Shown piece after piece: positions 1 to 7,705 of a stretch of 64,000 nucleotides of DNA. The position numbers and the translations under genes are program-made. The stretch is from the NCBI GenBank assembly GCA_018716975.1, contig DVJE01000013.1:37984-101983 (forward strand). The letters run 5' to 3'. This DNA comes from Candidatus Gallacutalibacter stercoravium. GTDB taxonomy: Bacteria; Bacillota; Clostridia; Oscillospirales; Acutalibacteraceae. Below the pieces are notes generated by a model. That model did no database searches, was not told where the DNA came from, and saw nothing but the letters and a program-made list of their open reading frames with translations. Each line of letters begins with the position of its first letter. Positions within the stretch are counted from its first letter, which is position 1.

Positions 1-1
1 C

Positions 2-1054
2 GCTATTGAAGAGCTTTCGGCCACCGCGAACCTCACCTTCCGCGAAGGGATGGAGTATGAAACCAGCGAGGTTGACGTGAACGGCGACGTGGTGTACAGA
101 ACGCCCGCAGGCGTTACCGCCGAAAACGTGCTGCTAGAGGGCAGCGACGTGGCCTCCGCCCAGGCGGTTACTTACCAGGATCCCACCACCGGCCAGCTTT
201 CTTATCAAATCAGCTTGGAGTTTACCGAAGAAGGCGCCGCCAAGTTTGCCGAGGCCACCGAGCGGCTGCTCAACAAAACCATCTCCATTTGGATGGACGA
301 CGTGATGATTTCGTACCCCACGGTGGAATCGGTTATCACCGACGGCCACGCCTCCATTACCGGCAATTTTACCGCGCAAAGCGCCTCTTCGCTGGCTTCT
401 AGAATCAACGCGGGCGCCATGCCCATTGAGCTAGAAACCAAATATTACGGCACCATCGATCCCACGCTGGGCGAATCGGCCCTGATGGCCATGGCTTTGG
501 CCGGCGTGCTGGCCCTGGTGATTGTAAGCTTGGGCATGATCCTCATCTACCGCCTGCCCGGCTTTATCGCCTGCATCGCCTTGCTGGGCCAGGTTGGGCT
601 TTCGCTGGCGGCTGTTTCGGGTTACTTTGGCTTTGTTTCCAGCTTTACTTTAACCCTGCCCGGTATCGCCGGTATTATCTTATCCATCGGCATGGGCGTT
701 GACGCCAACGTCATTACCTCCGAGCGCATTAAAGAAGAGGTGCGCTCCGGCAAGACGCTGGACGGCGCCATCGACAAGGGCTGCAAAAACAGCTTTTGGG
801 CCATCTTTGACGGCAACATCACCAACATCATTGTTTCGCTGGTGCTTATGGGCGTATTCGGCCCCACCAACATCTTCTCCATGCTGTTCGGGCCTTCTAC
901 CACGGGCGTTATTTACTCCTTCGGCTACACCTTACTCGTTGGCACCATCGCCAACTTTATTATGGGTATGACAGCCTCCCGCTTGATGACCAAATCACTT
1001 TCGGGCTTTAAATTCGCCCGCAACAAATGGTTGTATGGAGGTAAGGGCAAATGA
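2..1054 (+). CDS. secD: Protein translocase subunit SecD, C-terminal part (5' end outside window)
   Basis: SecD is the membrane subunit that, with SecF, uses the proton motive force to help exported proteins leave the SecYEG channel. The frame is open from base 2, so the N-terminus lies outside the window. What is seen is the end of the extracytoplasmic P1 domain followed by a membrane block from about residue 145 of the visible part, including GYFGFVSSFTLTLPGIAGII and GMGVDANVITSERIKEE, the SecD D4-type motif. The stop overlaps the start of secF in an ATGA junction, so the two are translationally coupled. Family assignment is firm; only the missing N-terminus limits it. Confidence 0.95.
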   Translation, partial: AIEELSATANLTFREGMEYETSEVDVNGDVVYRTPAGVTAENVLLEGSDVASAQAVTYQDPTTGQLSYQISLEFTEEGAAKFAEATERLLNKTISIWMDDVMISYPTVESVITDGHASITGNFTAQSASSLASRINAGAMPIELETKYYGTIDPTLGESALMAMALAGVLALVIVSLGMILIYRLPGFIACIALLGQVGLSLAAVSGYFGFVSSFTLTLPGIAGIILSIGMGVDANVITSERIKEEVRSGKTLDGAIDKGCKNSFWAIFDGNITNIIVSLVLMGVFGPTNIFSMLFGPSTTGVIYSFGYTLLVGTIANFIMGMTASRLMTKSLSGFKFARNKWLYGGKGK

Positions 1055-2007
1055 AAAAGATCAACTTCGATTTTGTGGGCAAACGGAAGTACGCCTTTAC
1101 TTTTTCCGCCTGCCTGATGGCCCTGGGGCTCATCTTCAACTTTATTTTCGGCACGCAGCTGGATATTCAGTTTGTGGGCGGCGCCATCGTCAGCTACACC
1201 TACACCGGCTCTATTGACGGCCAGCAGGTGGAGGATATGGTGCAAGAGGTAACCGGCAGAGATGTGGACGTGCAAACCAACCAAGACGTGATGCTGGCCG
1301 GCTCTGAAAACACGGTAAACCAGCTCTCGTTAGAGTTTGCGGGCAACAACGCCCTTTCTTTGGATCAGCAAAGAGAGATCACCTCCCGGCTGCAAGAGCA
1401 GTACCCCGAGCAAAACGTGGCGCAAAGCGAATCCAACTCGGTGGATCCCTCGATGGGGCAGCGGTTTTTGCTCAAATGCGTTTTCGCGTTGGCGCTGGCC
1501 TCTATCTTAATGATGGTATATGTGGCCTTCCGCTTTAAAAAGATGGGATGGTCTGCGGGCGTGATGGCCTTGGTTGCGCTGCTCATCGATATCATCACGG
1601 TGTACTTCACCTTTATTATCTTCCGCATTCCGGTGGACGATAACTTTATCGCCGTGGCCCTTACGATTTTGGGCTACTCGCTCAACGACACCATTATCAT
1701 TTACGACCGTATCCGCGAGAAGCGGCGCACCGCCGGCCCCAAAACCGACTTGGGCCAGCTGGTGAACGAAAGCATCAACCAGAACCTGGGGCGCACCATC
1801 AACACCTCTTTGTTCACCTTTTTGGCGGTGGCCTGCGTGTTCGTGGTTTCGCTGGTGTATAACCTGCCCTCTGTAACCGCGTTTGCCCTGCCCATGATGG
1901 TGGGCGTTGTTTCGGGCTGCTACACCACCAACTTTTTGGTGGGCCCGCTGTGGGTGATGTGGAAGGGGCACGTTGCCAAACGCCGCGCCGCCAAAGCGGA
2001 AGCATAA
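1051..2007 (+). CDS. secF: Protein translocase subunit SecF
   Basis: SecF is the partner of SecD in the accessory Sec translocase complex. The 318-residue protein has the family layout: one N-terminal membrane segment (about 13-33), an extracytoplasmic domain to about residue 135, then five membrane segments. The motif GYSLNDTIIIYDRIRE starts near residue 208 and matches the conserved SecF motif. The ATG overlaps the secD stop (ATGA), and GGAGG lies inside the end of secD at suitable spacing. A strong intrinsic terminator follows 44 bp after the stop, so secDF ends its transcription unit here. SecD and SecF are separate genes rather than the SecDF fusion of Bacillus. Confidence 0.96.
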   Translation: MKKINFDFVGKRKYAFTFSACLMALGLIFNFIFGTQLDIQFVGGAIVSYTYTGSIDGQQVEDMVQEVTGRDVDVQTNQDVMLAGSENTVNQLSLEFAGNNALSLDQQREITSRLQEQYPEQNVAQSESNSVDPSMGQRFLLKCVFALALASILMMVYVAFRFKKMGWSAGVMALVALLIDIITVYFTFIIFRIPVDDNFIAVALTILGYSLNDTIIIYDRIREKRRTAGPKTDLGQLVNESINQNLGRTINTSLFTFLAVACVFVVSLVYNLPSVTAFALPMMVGVVSGCYTTNFLVGPLWVMWKGHVAKRRAAKAEA

Positions 2008-2050
2008 AGAACCGGCGCTTGTTTATCGCCGTTTTTTCTGGATATTTTAA

Positions 2051-2087
2051 ACTGCGGGCCCTATCGACGGCCCGCAGTTGCTTTTTT
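2051..2087 (+). terminator. Intrinsic terminator after secF
   Basis: A 10-bp perfect stem (ACTGCGGGCC at 2051-2060 and GGCCCGCAGT at 2069-2078) with an 8-nt loop is followed by TGCTTTTTT. It also rules out an upstream start at 2078 for the next gene. Confidence 0.92.
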
Positions 2088-2092
2088 ACCGG

Positions 2093-2140
2093 CTTGGTTT
2101 GCATTGGTTGCGTTGGTTGCGTTGGTTTGCATTGGTTCGC
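2093..2140. repeat. Short degenerate tandem repeat (GCATTGGTT / GCGTTGGTT)
   Basis: About five copies of a 9-10 bp unit of the form TTGCATTGG or TTGCGTTGG lie head to tail between the secF terminator and the next gene. This is one of many such blocks in this window's spacers (see findings). Confidence 0.8.
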
Positions 2141-2188
2141 GGCAACGTTATTTTGGCAAGACGTACGCTTTTTAACTGTGGTGATATT

Positions 2189-2857
2189 GTGAAACAAAAA
2201 AATGTGCAAAGAATCGCCGCCTTGTGCGCGCTGGTTCTTCTCATAGCCGCTTTATGCCTGCTGCTGCCCTATTGGGCGCGGCCTTTGCTTGAGCTTGCGG
2301 CGCAGCCGGAGGCTTTTCGCCTTTGGCTTGGCCAATTCGGCCCGCTGGCATACCTGATTGTTCTTTTGCTGGTGGCGCTCAAGGTGGTTTTGCCCATGCT
2401 GCCCGGCAAGATATTTGAAATAGCCGCGGGCTATTGCTTTGGGTTTGTTCCCGGCGTCTTGCTGGTGCTGGGGGGAACCGCATTGGGCACCGCGGTGGCG
2501 CTGCTGTTGGTGAAATGCTTTGGGGTAAAGCTTGCCCGGCGCTTTGTAACCGACGCCCAAATGAAAAATTTTGCGTTATGGAAAAACCAAAGCCGCTTTT
2601 CTTTGCTGTGCTTTTTGATCTATGTCATCCCCGGCACGCCCAAAGACGCGCTCACCTATCTCATTGCCCTCTCGCCCATAAAGCCCGCCCGGCTGTTGCT
2701 TATCACCACGTTTGCCCGCATCCCCACGGTAACCGCCGGCGTGTTGGGCGGCGACGCCCTGGGCAGCCGGAACTATTGGTTGGCCGCCTTGGCGCTGGGG
2801 GGCACCCTGCTGCTATCCGGCTTGGGAATATTGTGGTACCGCAAGCGGCTAAAATAA
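2189..2857 (+). CDS. TVP38/TMEM64 (VTT/DedA-like) membrane protein
   Basis: A 222-residue polytopic protein of the VTT family (the SNARE-associated/DedA superfamily); members are thought to act in membrane lipid or ion homeostasis, and the substrate here is unknown. The family core is visible: GKIFEIAAGYCFGFVPG, then a Gly-rich helix pair, then YVIPGTPKDALTYLIALSPI, the conserved PGTPKD re-entrant motif. I place the start at GTG 2189, with GGTGAT just upstream. An earlier in-frame ATG at 2078 would lie inside the secF terminator and adds a non-conserved Trp-rich tail. A terminator at 2960-2984 ends the gene. Confidence 0.88.
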   Translation: MKQKNVQRIAALCALVLLIAALCLLLPYWARPLLELAAQPEAFRLWLGQFGPLAYLIVLLLVALKVVLPMLPGKIFEIAAGYCFGFVPGVLLVLGGTALGTAVALLLVKCFGVKLARRFVTDAQMKNFALWKNQSRFSLLCFLIYVIPGTPKDALTYLIALSPIKPARLLLITTFARIPTVTAGVLGGDALGSRNYWLAALALGGTLLLSGLGILWYRKRLK

Positions 2858-2959
2858 CCACATGCGCCTAAGCAAAGCCCATGCCTATACGAAAAGCGAA
2901 AAGCGCTTGCCGGTATGGAGCAAGCCGGAAAGGTAAGAAAGCGATACCCTACCCTTTAT

Positions 2960-2984
2960 CGGCGGCTTCACGGCCGCCGTTTTC
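2960..2984 (+). terminator. Intrinsic terminator after the VTT-domain gene
   Basis: CGGCGGC (2960-2966) pairs with GCCGCCG (2973-2979) around a short loop and is followed by TTTT. It abuts the 3' end of the oppositely oriented gene at 2984-3592. Confidence 0.75.
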
Positions 2985-3592
2985 TATCTCCCTATTACCA
3001 ATAAACAAATGCAGGAATGAAAACAAGAAAGAAAAACGCCCCGACGCGCAGGCGCAGGGGATAACAATAAAACCTTTCGGCGCGCGGCCGGATTCTTGGC
3101 CCAAGCCCACGGGGGCGCCGTTCTCATATTGGAATCCGCAACCTGCACGCTGGCTTTGGGAAGATTGCGCACCGGCGCGTTTTGCAGATCCAGATCGTCC
3201 ATGGCAAAGTCGGAGCTAAACACCTTTACGCTCCCTTCGCTGCCGTAAAGCACAACCTTCTTGCTGAAGATAGACAGGCCGCAAACCGACAAGGCCGGCG
3301 CGGCGGGCGCCTGGAACACATCAAGGTTCACCTCAAAGAAAAAGGTCATGTCTACCGTATAGAACCCCTTGTGAAACGGCACCGGCTCCAAATCTAAGTA
3401 TACGGTTAAAACATCCACATCGCGAATCCGCACGCTGTGGGCGCGGTCGATCACTTCTTGGCCCGCCTCGTTAAAATAAACGCGCAAATCCTCCAAGCAG
3501 TCTTTATCCCCACAGGAATCATAAACGCGATACGCGTCTATGCAAACCGCTTCTTTAAAATTCCCTTGGCATGCTTGCTCGTAGTCCGCCAT
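2984..3592 (-). CDS. Conserved Clostridia protein of unknown function, probably frameshifted near its C-terminus
   Basis: The first 150 or so residues resemble a widely conserved Clostridia family that I know only as hypothetical. It begins NFKEAVCIDAYRVYDSCGDK, contains EPVPFHKGFYTVDMTFFFEV and then GLSIFSKKVVLYGSEGSVKV. No signal peptide or membrane segment is seen in this part. AGGAGG sits 7 bp before the ATG. After SVQVADSNM (near 3130) the frame turns into an Arg/Ala/Pro-rich tail with poor codon use, while the neighbouring frame continues with typical G/C-ending codons (NGAPVGLGQESGRAPKGF). A one-base loss near 3126-3129 would explain this. It could be a true mutation or a sequencing error. 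Function is not known. Confidence 0.6.
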   Translation of the reverse strand: MADYEQACQGNFKEAVCIDAYRVYDSCGDKDCLEDLRVYFNEAGQEVIDRAHSVRIRDVDVLTVYLDLEPVPFHKGFYTVDMTFFFEVNLDVFQAPAAPALSVCGLSIFSKKVVLYGSEGSVKVFSSDFAMDDLDLQNAPVRNLPKASVQVADSNMRTAPPWAWAKNPAARRKVLLLSPAPARRGVFLSCFHSCICLLVIGR

Positions 3593-3809
3593 AAGAAAGC
3601 CTCCTAACAGGTTGAAGAATCAACAGTTTCCAGTACCATCTTATGGAAGGGAGGCAAAAAGGTTCCTTCTTTATCGCGTTACAGCCGGCAAACCGGCAAT
3701 ATCGCCCCGCCTGGGGCAGGCCCGCTCTTTCGCTCTTCGGGCGGGCTGAGGATGCTGTAGCCTTCCAACAAACGCGCCGCCCCGCCGCAACGCCTTAACC
3801 CGCACGGAT

Positions 3810-4022
3810 TTGCGCCTGTTTGCGCAAGGCGATAACATAAAAACGCTCACAGCGGTGGGAACAACGGGGCTGTTTATGCCGTGGAAAAAAGCGAACTTTA
3901 ATTACGATAAGTTTTTGGCATATTATCAAGACACGTTGGATAAATTTCCTAAAGCAAAGATTTTACTTGAATCTGGCATGATGAATGCATCTGAGCAGAC
4001 GCAAAGTGATTCGAATAAGTGA
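3810..4022 (+). CDS. Small AT-rich ORF or gene remnant, function unknown
   Basis: The ORF reads 70 residues from a TTG at 3810, or 48 from ATG 3876. The part from about 3880 is clearly more AT-rich than its surroundings and has a protein-like composition (NYDKFLAYYQDTLDKFPKAK). No clear Shine-Dalgarno site precedes either start, and the upstream part is in G+C-rich sequence, so this may be the 3' remnant of a larger gene joined to unrelated DNA. It ends 36 bp before the next small ORF. I do not recognise the family. Confidence 0.3.
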   Translation: MRLFAQGDNIKTLTAVGTTGLFMPWKKANFNYDKFLAYYQDTLDKFPKAKILLESGMMNASEQTQSDSNK

Positions 4023-4058
4023 AATTTATGGAAAATCTATTGAAACGGAGTGAAGAGT

Positions 4059-4229
4059 ATGGCATCCAATATTACACCTCAGCGCCGTAAGGAATTGGAA
4101 AATTTTTTAAAAGAGCACCCCATCGATCACTCTTATGATAAAGAGTGCGAGATGTTTGACGGTAACCCACCTCATGATCAGCTTTTGGCACGCGCATATC
4201 AACAAATCCTCGACGAAAACCCGGAATAA
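4059..4229 (+). CDS. Small protein of 56 residues, function unknown
   Basis: ATG 4059 follows GGAG at 8-bp spacing, a good ribosome binding site. The product is hydrophilic and probably helical at the start (ITPQRRKELENFLKEHP), with an acidic middle and end (DKECEMFDGNPPHDQLLARA). No signal peptide, membrane segment or known motif is seen. Together with the upstream ORF it forms an AT-rich island of about 400 bp in G+C-rich DNA, which suggests transfer. A GGCCCG/CGGGCC hairpin follows at about 4256-4293 and could end the transcript. Confidence 0.5.
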   Translation: MASNITPQRRKELENFLKEHPIDHSYDKECEMFDGNPPHDQLLARAYQQILDENPE

Positions 4230-4293
4230 CCCTCTTTTCAAGTAAATAGCGCAAGGCCCGTTGCCCACTGTGGCGGCGGGCCATTTGTGCTTT

Positions 4294-4628
4294 GGCTAAA
4301 TGCAAATTGGGGGCGCTGCCGGCTGCCGGCACTTACCAACAAAGCCGGCAACACCCCATATTTTGCCGCCATGCCCAAGAGAAGCCGCCGCCAAAAAGCC
4401 GGTATATGCGCCTTTGGGGCAAGTGTGTAAGCGTGGAACCGCAAAACCGGTTTGCGCATTTGCTTACGCAGCTATTTTTTATTTACGCTCTCAAAAAAAG
4501 ACGGGCAGAGAAAGAGGGTTGTTTTTGGCTCCACTGTTCCACCTGTTCCTCCGATCCTCCGTTCCGCGTCCGGTATCCATGCGCCTTTGCGGGGCGCCGA
4601 AGTTTCAACAGGCGTTTCGCTTGTTTTG
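4294..4628. other. Spacer with no recognised gene
   Basis: G+C-rich spacer downstream of the DUF927 gene. Open frames here lack ribosome binding sites and protein-like composition. No RNA gene or clear terminator for the DUF927 operon was recognised. Confidence 0.5.
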
Positions 4629-6485
4629 CTAAAACGGAAGATCGCCGCCGCTCACGGGGATTTCTTCCCCGGTCAAATCCGGCGGCAGCTTCATCACAAC
4701 GCATTCGGTGGGCACGCCGTTGACGCGCTTGGCCTTGGTCATGGCCCGGCCCCGCGTTTCAATCAGCCCGTGCTCGCGCAGGTAGCTCAGCAGCGCTTGC
4801 GCGGAAAAACCCGCGTCCTCTGCGGCCCGGCGGAATACGCTGGATATGACGTAAGCGGTGTTGTCTTGTATCAGGCCGTAAACGTCGCCTTGCTCGCTGC
4901 CGGCGCGCATGCGGTTGGCGTTTTGGGTCACCCAGCCGCACATATACCGGTAACCCCGCTCCCCGGCCGAAACCGCCGCTTTGCCGGCTAAAAACTGCGA
5001 AACGTCTTGCGCCGATAGGCATTGCCCGTCTTGAAACAGCCAGCGGGTGGCCAGCGTGTCGGCAACCAGCACCACGGCGGCCGCCATGGCCTGTTTTTCG
5101 GTGGCGTCGGTCTCGCCCAGCTGCCGGAAGAAATCCTGGTAAAGCGCCGCGGCCTCGTCAACGCTTTGCGGTTCTTCGCACAAATGCCGCACAAATTCCC
5201 GCCCGGCAAAGCCGTAGTTCTTTTTCACCACCCCGCTTACCGCGTGGCCGTCTTCAATGATTTTTTCCGCGGCCCGGCATTCGATTTCAATCACCCGGTT
5301 GATGGCCCCGGCGCCGCTTTGGCTGCCTGTAATGGGGCTTTCTCCGGTGGTGAGGATACAGTTGGCCCAAGTGGGCGTTTGGTCTACGCCGCCGGTGCGC
5401 GTCCCTCTGGTGCGGCCCACGCCTTCCGCCAGGGCGTAAACGTCAAACACCAGCTTACCCCGGGCGTCCCGGGCCAATTGGAGCTCGTCCACGCAAAGGG
5501 GCAGGTGGTTGAAAAAGGCCGCCAGTTTTTCACGGCCCACCACGGTGCTGTTGAACGTTTGGATGTACCGCCCCAGCTCCGGGTTGCCCCACACGCTGGC
5601 GGCCAGCATCAAAGCCACCGTTTTGCCGGTGCCCGATTCGCCGCCCCACAGGTGCACAAAAAAGGGGAGCGCGCCGCAGGGCTGCACCAGCACCGAGGCG
5701 AAGGAGGCCGCCAGCATCACGCGGGCCATTACGCTGCCGCGGCGGATTTCTTTTGCCGTTTCATACCACAGCTCCCGCCGGCCGTGGCTGGTAACCGCCT
5801 GAAAGAGGTGCTTAAAATTGGCGTCGCCGTCGAAAATTAAGCCGTCTACATAGGGGGAGAATCCCTCGCCGGGGATGTACCCCAAGCGGGAGACGCTTTT
5901 GCGCTGCGGGATGATATCGTAGTTGATGTTCTCCATATCGGATATGTAGCGCACCAGCGCCCGGGCGTTTTCGCTGGTAACGGCTATGCCTTGATCAGAT
6001 AGCTGCAAAATCTTTTGATTGCTGGCCAGCACGCTTTTTTCTACGATGATTTCCCGCCAACGGCGCTCCTCCCCCTTGTGAAAGGCCAATTTGAGCTTTT
6101 CCACCCCTGTGTCGATGTTCACCAGGCGTTCCACCGGCATCAAAGGATGGGGGCAGGCCACCTCGTCAAAACGGCCGTTGCGGCGGCTGACGCCCCAATC
6201 GCCGGCCTGCCATTCTCCGGCGTCTAGCTCCAGCTTTTGCCCGGTGAAGCAGGTAACGTTGTCTACATACACCATGCGGTTGCCAAGCTCCTTGGAGTCC
6301 ATATAGGCCTTCAGCATCCTTTTAAAGCCGGTGGCGTTGATGCCCACAACCTTGGCGTATTCCGCCAACTGATTGGTGGCCACCTCCCGCTCAAAGGGAT
6401 TGGCGATAGACAAAACATCCTCGTAAGGGGCCGGCGTGTTAAAATCCTCTCGGGTATACTGATATTCCGTAGCCGTCACCTCCAA
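4629..6485 (-). CDS. DUF927-domain ATPase (phage/plasmid replication-type helicase-like protein)
   Basis: DUF927 proteins are P-loop ATPases found mostly in mobile elements, usually next to primases; a DNA helicase or initiator role is suspected. The 618-residue protein has the DUF927 core at about 105-400: Walker A GGESGTGKT at 281-289, a Walker B-like LCVDEL near 330, a sensor-like CILTTGESP near 376 and the conserved Arg in AINRVIEIE. The C-terminal third looks like a winged-helix region (SAQALLSYLREHGLIETRGR). The start codon is TTG 6485, overlapping the last bases of the primase-like gene, so the two are co-translated. No integrase, capsid or relaxase gene is nearby. The product is probably cytoplasmic; its role on this chromosome is unknown. 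Confidence 0.85.
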   Translation of the reverse strand: MEVTATEYQYTREDFNTPAPYEDVLSIANPFEREVATNQLAEYAKVVGINATGFKRMLKAYMDSKELGNRMVYVDNVTCFTGQKLELDAGEWQAGDWGVSRRNGRFDEVACPHPLMPVERLVNIDTGVEKLKLAFHKGEERRWREIIVEKSVLASNQKILQLSDQGIAVTSENARALVRYISDMENINYDIIPQRKSVSRLGYIPGEGFSPYVDGLIFDGDANFKHLFQAVTSHGRRELWYETAKEIRRGSVMARVMLAASFASVLVQPCGALPFFVHLWGGESGTGKTVALMLAASVWGNPELGRYIQTFNSTVVGREKLAAFFNHLPLCVDELQLARDARGKLVFDVYALAEGVGRTRGTRTGGVDQTPTWANCILTTGESPITGSQSGAGAINRVIEIECRAAEKIIEDGHAVSGVVKKNYGFAGREFVRHLCEEPQSVDEAAALYQDFFRQLGETDATEKQAMAAAVVLVADTLATRWLFQDGQCLSAQDVSQFLAGKAAVSAGERGYRYMCGWVTQNANRMRAGSEQGDVYGLIQDNTAYVISSVFRRAAEDAGFSAQALLSYLREHGLIETRGRAMTKAKRVNGVPTECVVMKLPPDLTGEEIPVSGGDLPF

Positions 6486-7000
6486 TGCGCCGATTCAAAG
6501 TAGTAATTGTCCAAATAGTCCAGCCGCCCCAACGCCGCGGCGTATTGCCCCCACGCGGGGCTTTCCTGCGGCGTTTCTGCGGCGGGCTTTGCCATGCTGC
6601 GAATTGTCAACGCCTCCTTGCATTTGGCCCGGTATTCAGCCCGGCGGGCCTCTAATTCACGGTTTTGCGCCCAGCGCTCGTGCCTGCGTTTTTGCAGCTG
6701 CAAAGGGTTCGCCCGGCGCCCCAGCGGCAAATTTAAGCGAAAATCCTCCGCCAACCGGCTGACGGCGCCTTTAAAATCCAGACGGAACAGCTGCATCACA
6801 AAGCTGATAACGTCGCCGCCGCAGCCGCAGCCAAAGCAGTAATAGGAGTTGCTTTCGGGGTAGATTTTTAGGCTGGGGGTATCCTCCCGGTGCATCGGGC
6901 AAAGAAGGAATCCGGCGCGGTTGGGCGCATAGCCGTAGTGCTTCACCACCTCGGCAATAGAAAGCTGATCTTTCACTTGCCGTGCCAAATCTGTTTGCAT
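6476..7000 (-). CDS. CHC2 zinc-finger (DnaG-type primase N-terminal) protein
   Basis: This 174-residue protein carries the DnaG zinc-binding domain that recognises DNA during primer synthesis: Cys34, His37, Cys55 and Cys58 in CPMHREDTPSLKIYP and YYCFGCGCGG. It ends soon after, so the RNA-polymerase/Toprim catalytic domain of DnaG (total about 600 residues) is absent. It could therefore be a DNA-recognition subunit for the DUF927 ATPase, which starts inside its last codons. ATG 7000 is chosen because AAAGGAG lies 8 bp upstream; an in-frame start 87 bp earlier lacks a ribosome site. A consensus-like promoter is seen at 7123-7151. Confidence 0.88.
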   Translation of the reverse strand: MQTDLARQVKDQLSIAEVVKHYGYAPNRAGFLLCPMHREDTPSLKIYPESNSYYCFGCGCGGDVISFVMQLFRLDFKGAVSRLAEDFRLNLPLGRRANPLQLQKRRHERWAQNRELEARRAEYRAKCKEALTIRSMAKPAAETPQESPAWGQYAAALGRLDYLDNYYFESAHWR

Positions 7001-7122
7001 CGCGTTCGCTCCTTTTAGCGGCAAAGACGTTTCTGACGGCGCCTTTGCCGAATACGTGCGGCAAAACACAAAATTAGAATAAATCATTAAATTTTACTTT
7101 GTAAAAGCGCTGTTTTAATTTA

Positions 7123-7151
7123 AGTATATCATTTTTATTTTAATTTTGCAA
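7123..7151 (-). promoter_or_regulatory. SigmaA-type promoter of the primase-DUF927 operon
   Basis: On the minus strand TTGCAA (7146-7151) and TATACT (7123-7128) are separated by 17 bp in strongly AT-rich DNA. Just downstream lies an inverted repeat TTTTAC-tt-GTAAAA (7093-7106), a possible operator. Confidence 0.75.
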
Positions 7152-7199
7152 CATACATTTAAAAATTTAACTCTTTAAGGCGCAATACACCGCTCTTCT

Positions 7200-7480
7200 C
7201 GCTCGGAACAATCGGAGCAGCCGGAACCGCTGGTGCAATCGAGGCAGTGGAGCAACGGAGCAACGGAGCAGTCAGAACAACGGAGCAGTCGGAGCCGCCC
7301 GAGCAACCGGATAGCGCGGATAGAAATAGAAAGGCAGCAGCAAAACCTTTCAACCGGGGCCCTAACAAGCTGAAAAGGGCATAAGCCGCCTTTTCAAAGG
7401 CCTTTTCAAAGGGGCAACCCTCCGCCGTTTGCGCCTTTTACACCATTTGTGCCTTTTACACCGTTTGCATCGTTTGCCCC
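7200..7480. repeat. Low-complexity spacer with CGGAGCA-type and CCTTTTACACC-type repeats
   Basis: From 7205 to 7315 the spacer is built from degenerate 9-12 bp units such as CGGAGCAAC and CGGAGCAGT. From 7428 to 7480 another unit (TTGCGCCTTTTACACC / TTGTGCCTTTTACACC) is repeated. No gene is recognised between 7152 and 7705. Confidence 0.7.
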
Positions 7481-7584
7481 ACGGCCCGTTGCGCGGTAAA
7501 GCTTCTTTTCTCTTTCTCGGCTTTTCAGCGGTTTGCTTTTGAGCAAAGGGGGCGGCGCCCTTTGCGCCGAAAGCCCGCCATGCA

Positions 7585-7627
7585 AAAATCCCCACCCGGC
7601 AAAAGCGCCTGGGTAGGGATTTGTTCT
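7585..7627 (-). terminator. Intrinsic terminator after pcrA
   Basis: On the minus strand AAATCCCTACCC pairs with GGGTGGGGATTT across a short loop and ends in TTTTT. It lies about 80-120 bp downstream of the pcrA stop. Confidence 0.7.
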
Positions 7628-7705
7628 TGAGCCGAATGCCGCCCTGCCGGGGGAGGCTGAAAACCGCCGGTTCCGGCGTCGAGCATCGAGCAAAGGGCAA
7701 TTTTA

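Noticed and set aside
2078..2188. Upstream ATG for the VTT-domain gene
   Set aside because: It lies within the secF terminator and encodes a Trp-rich segment created by the TTGGTT repeats; GTG 2189 has a ribosome site.
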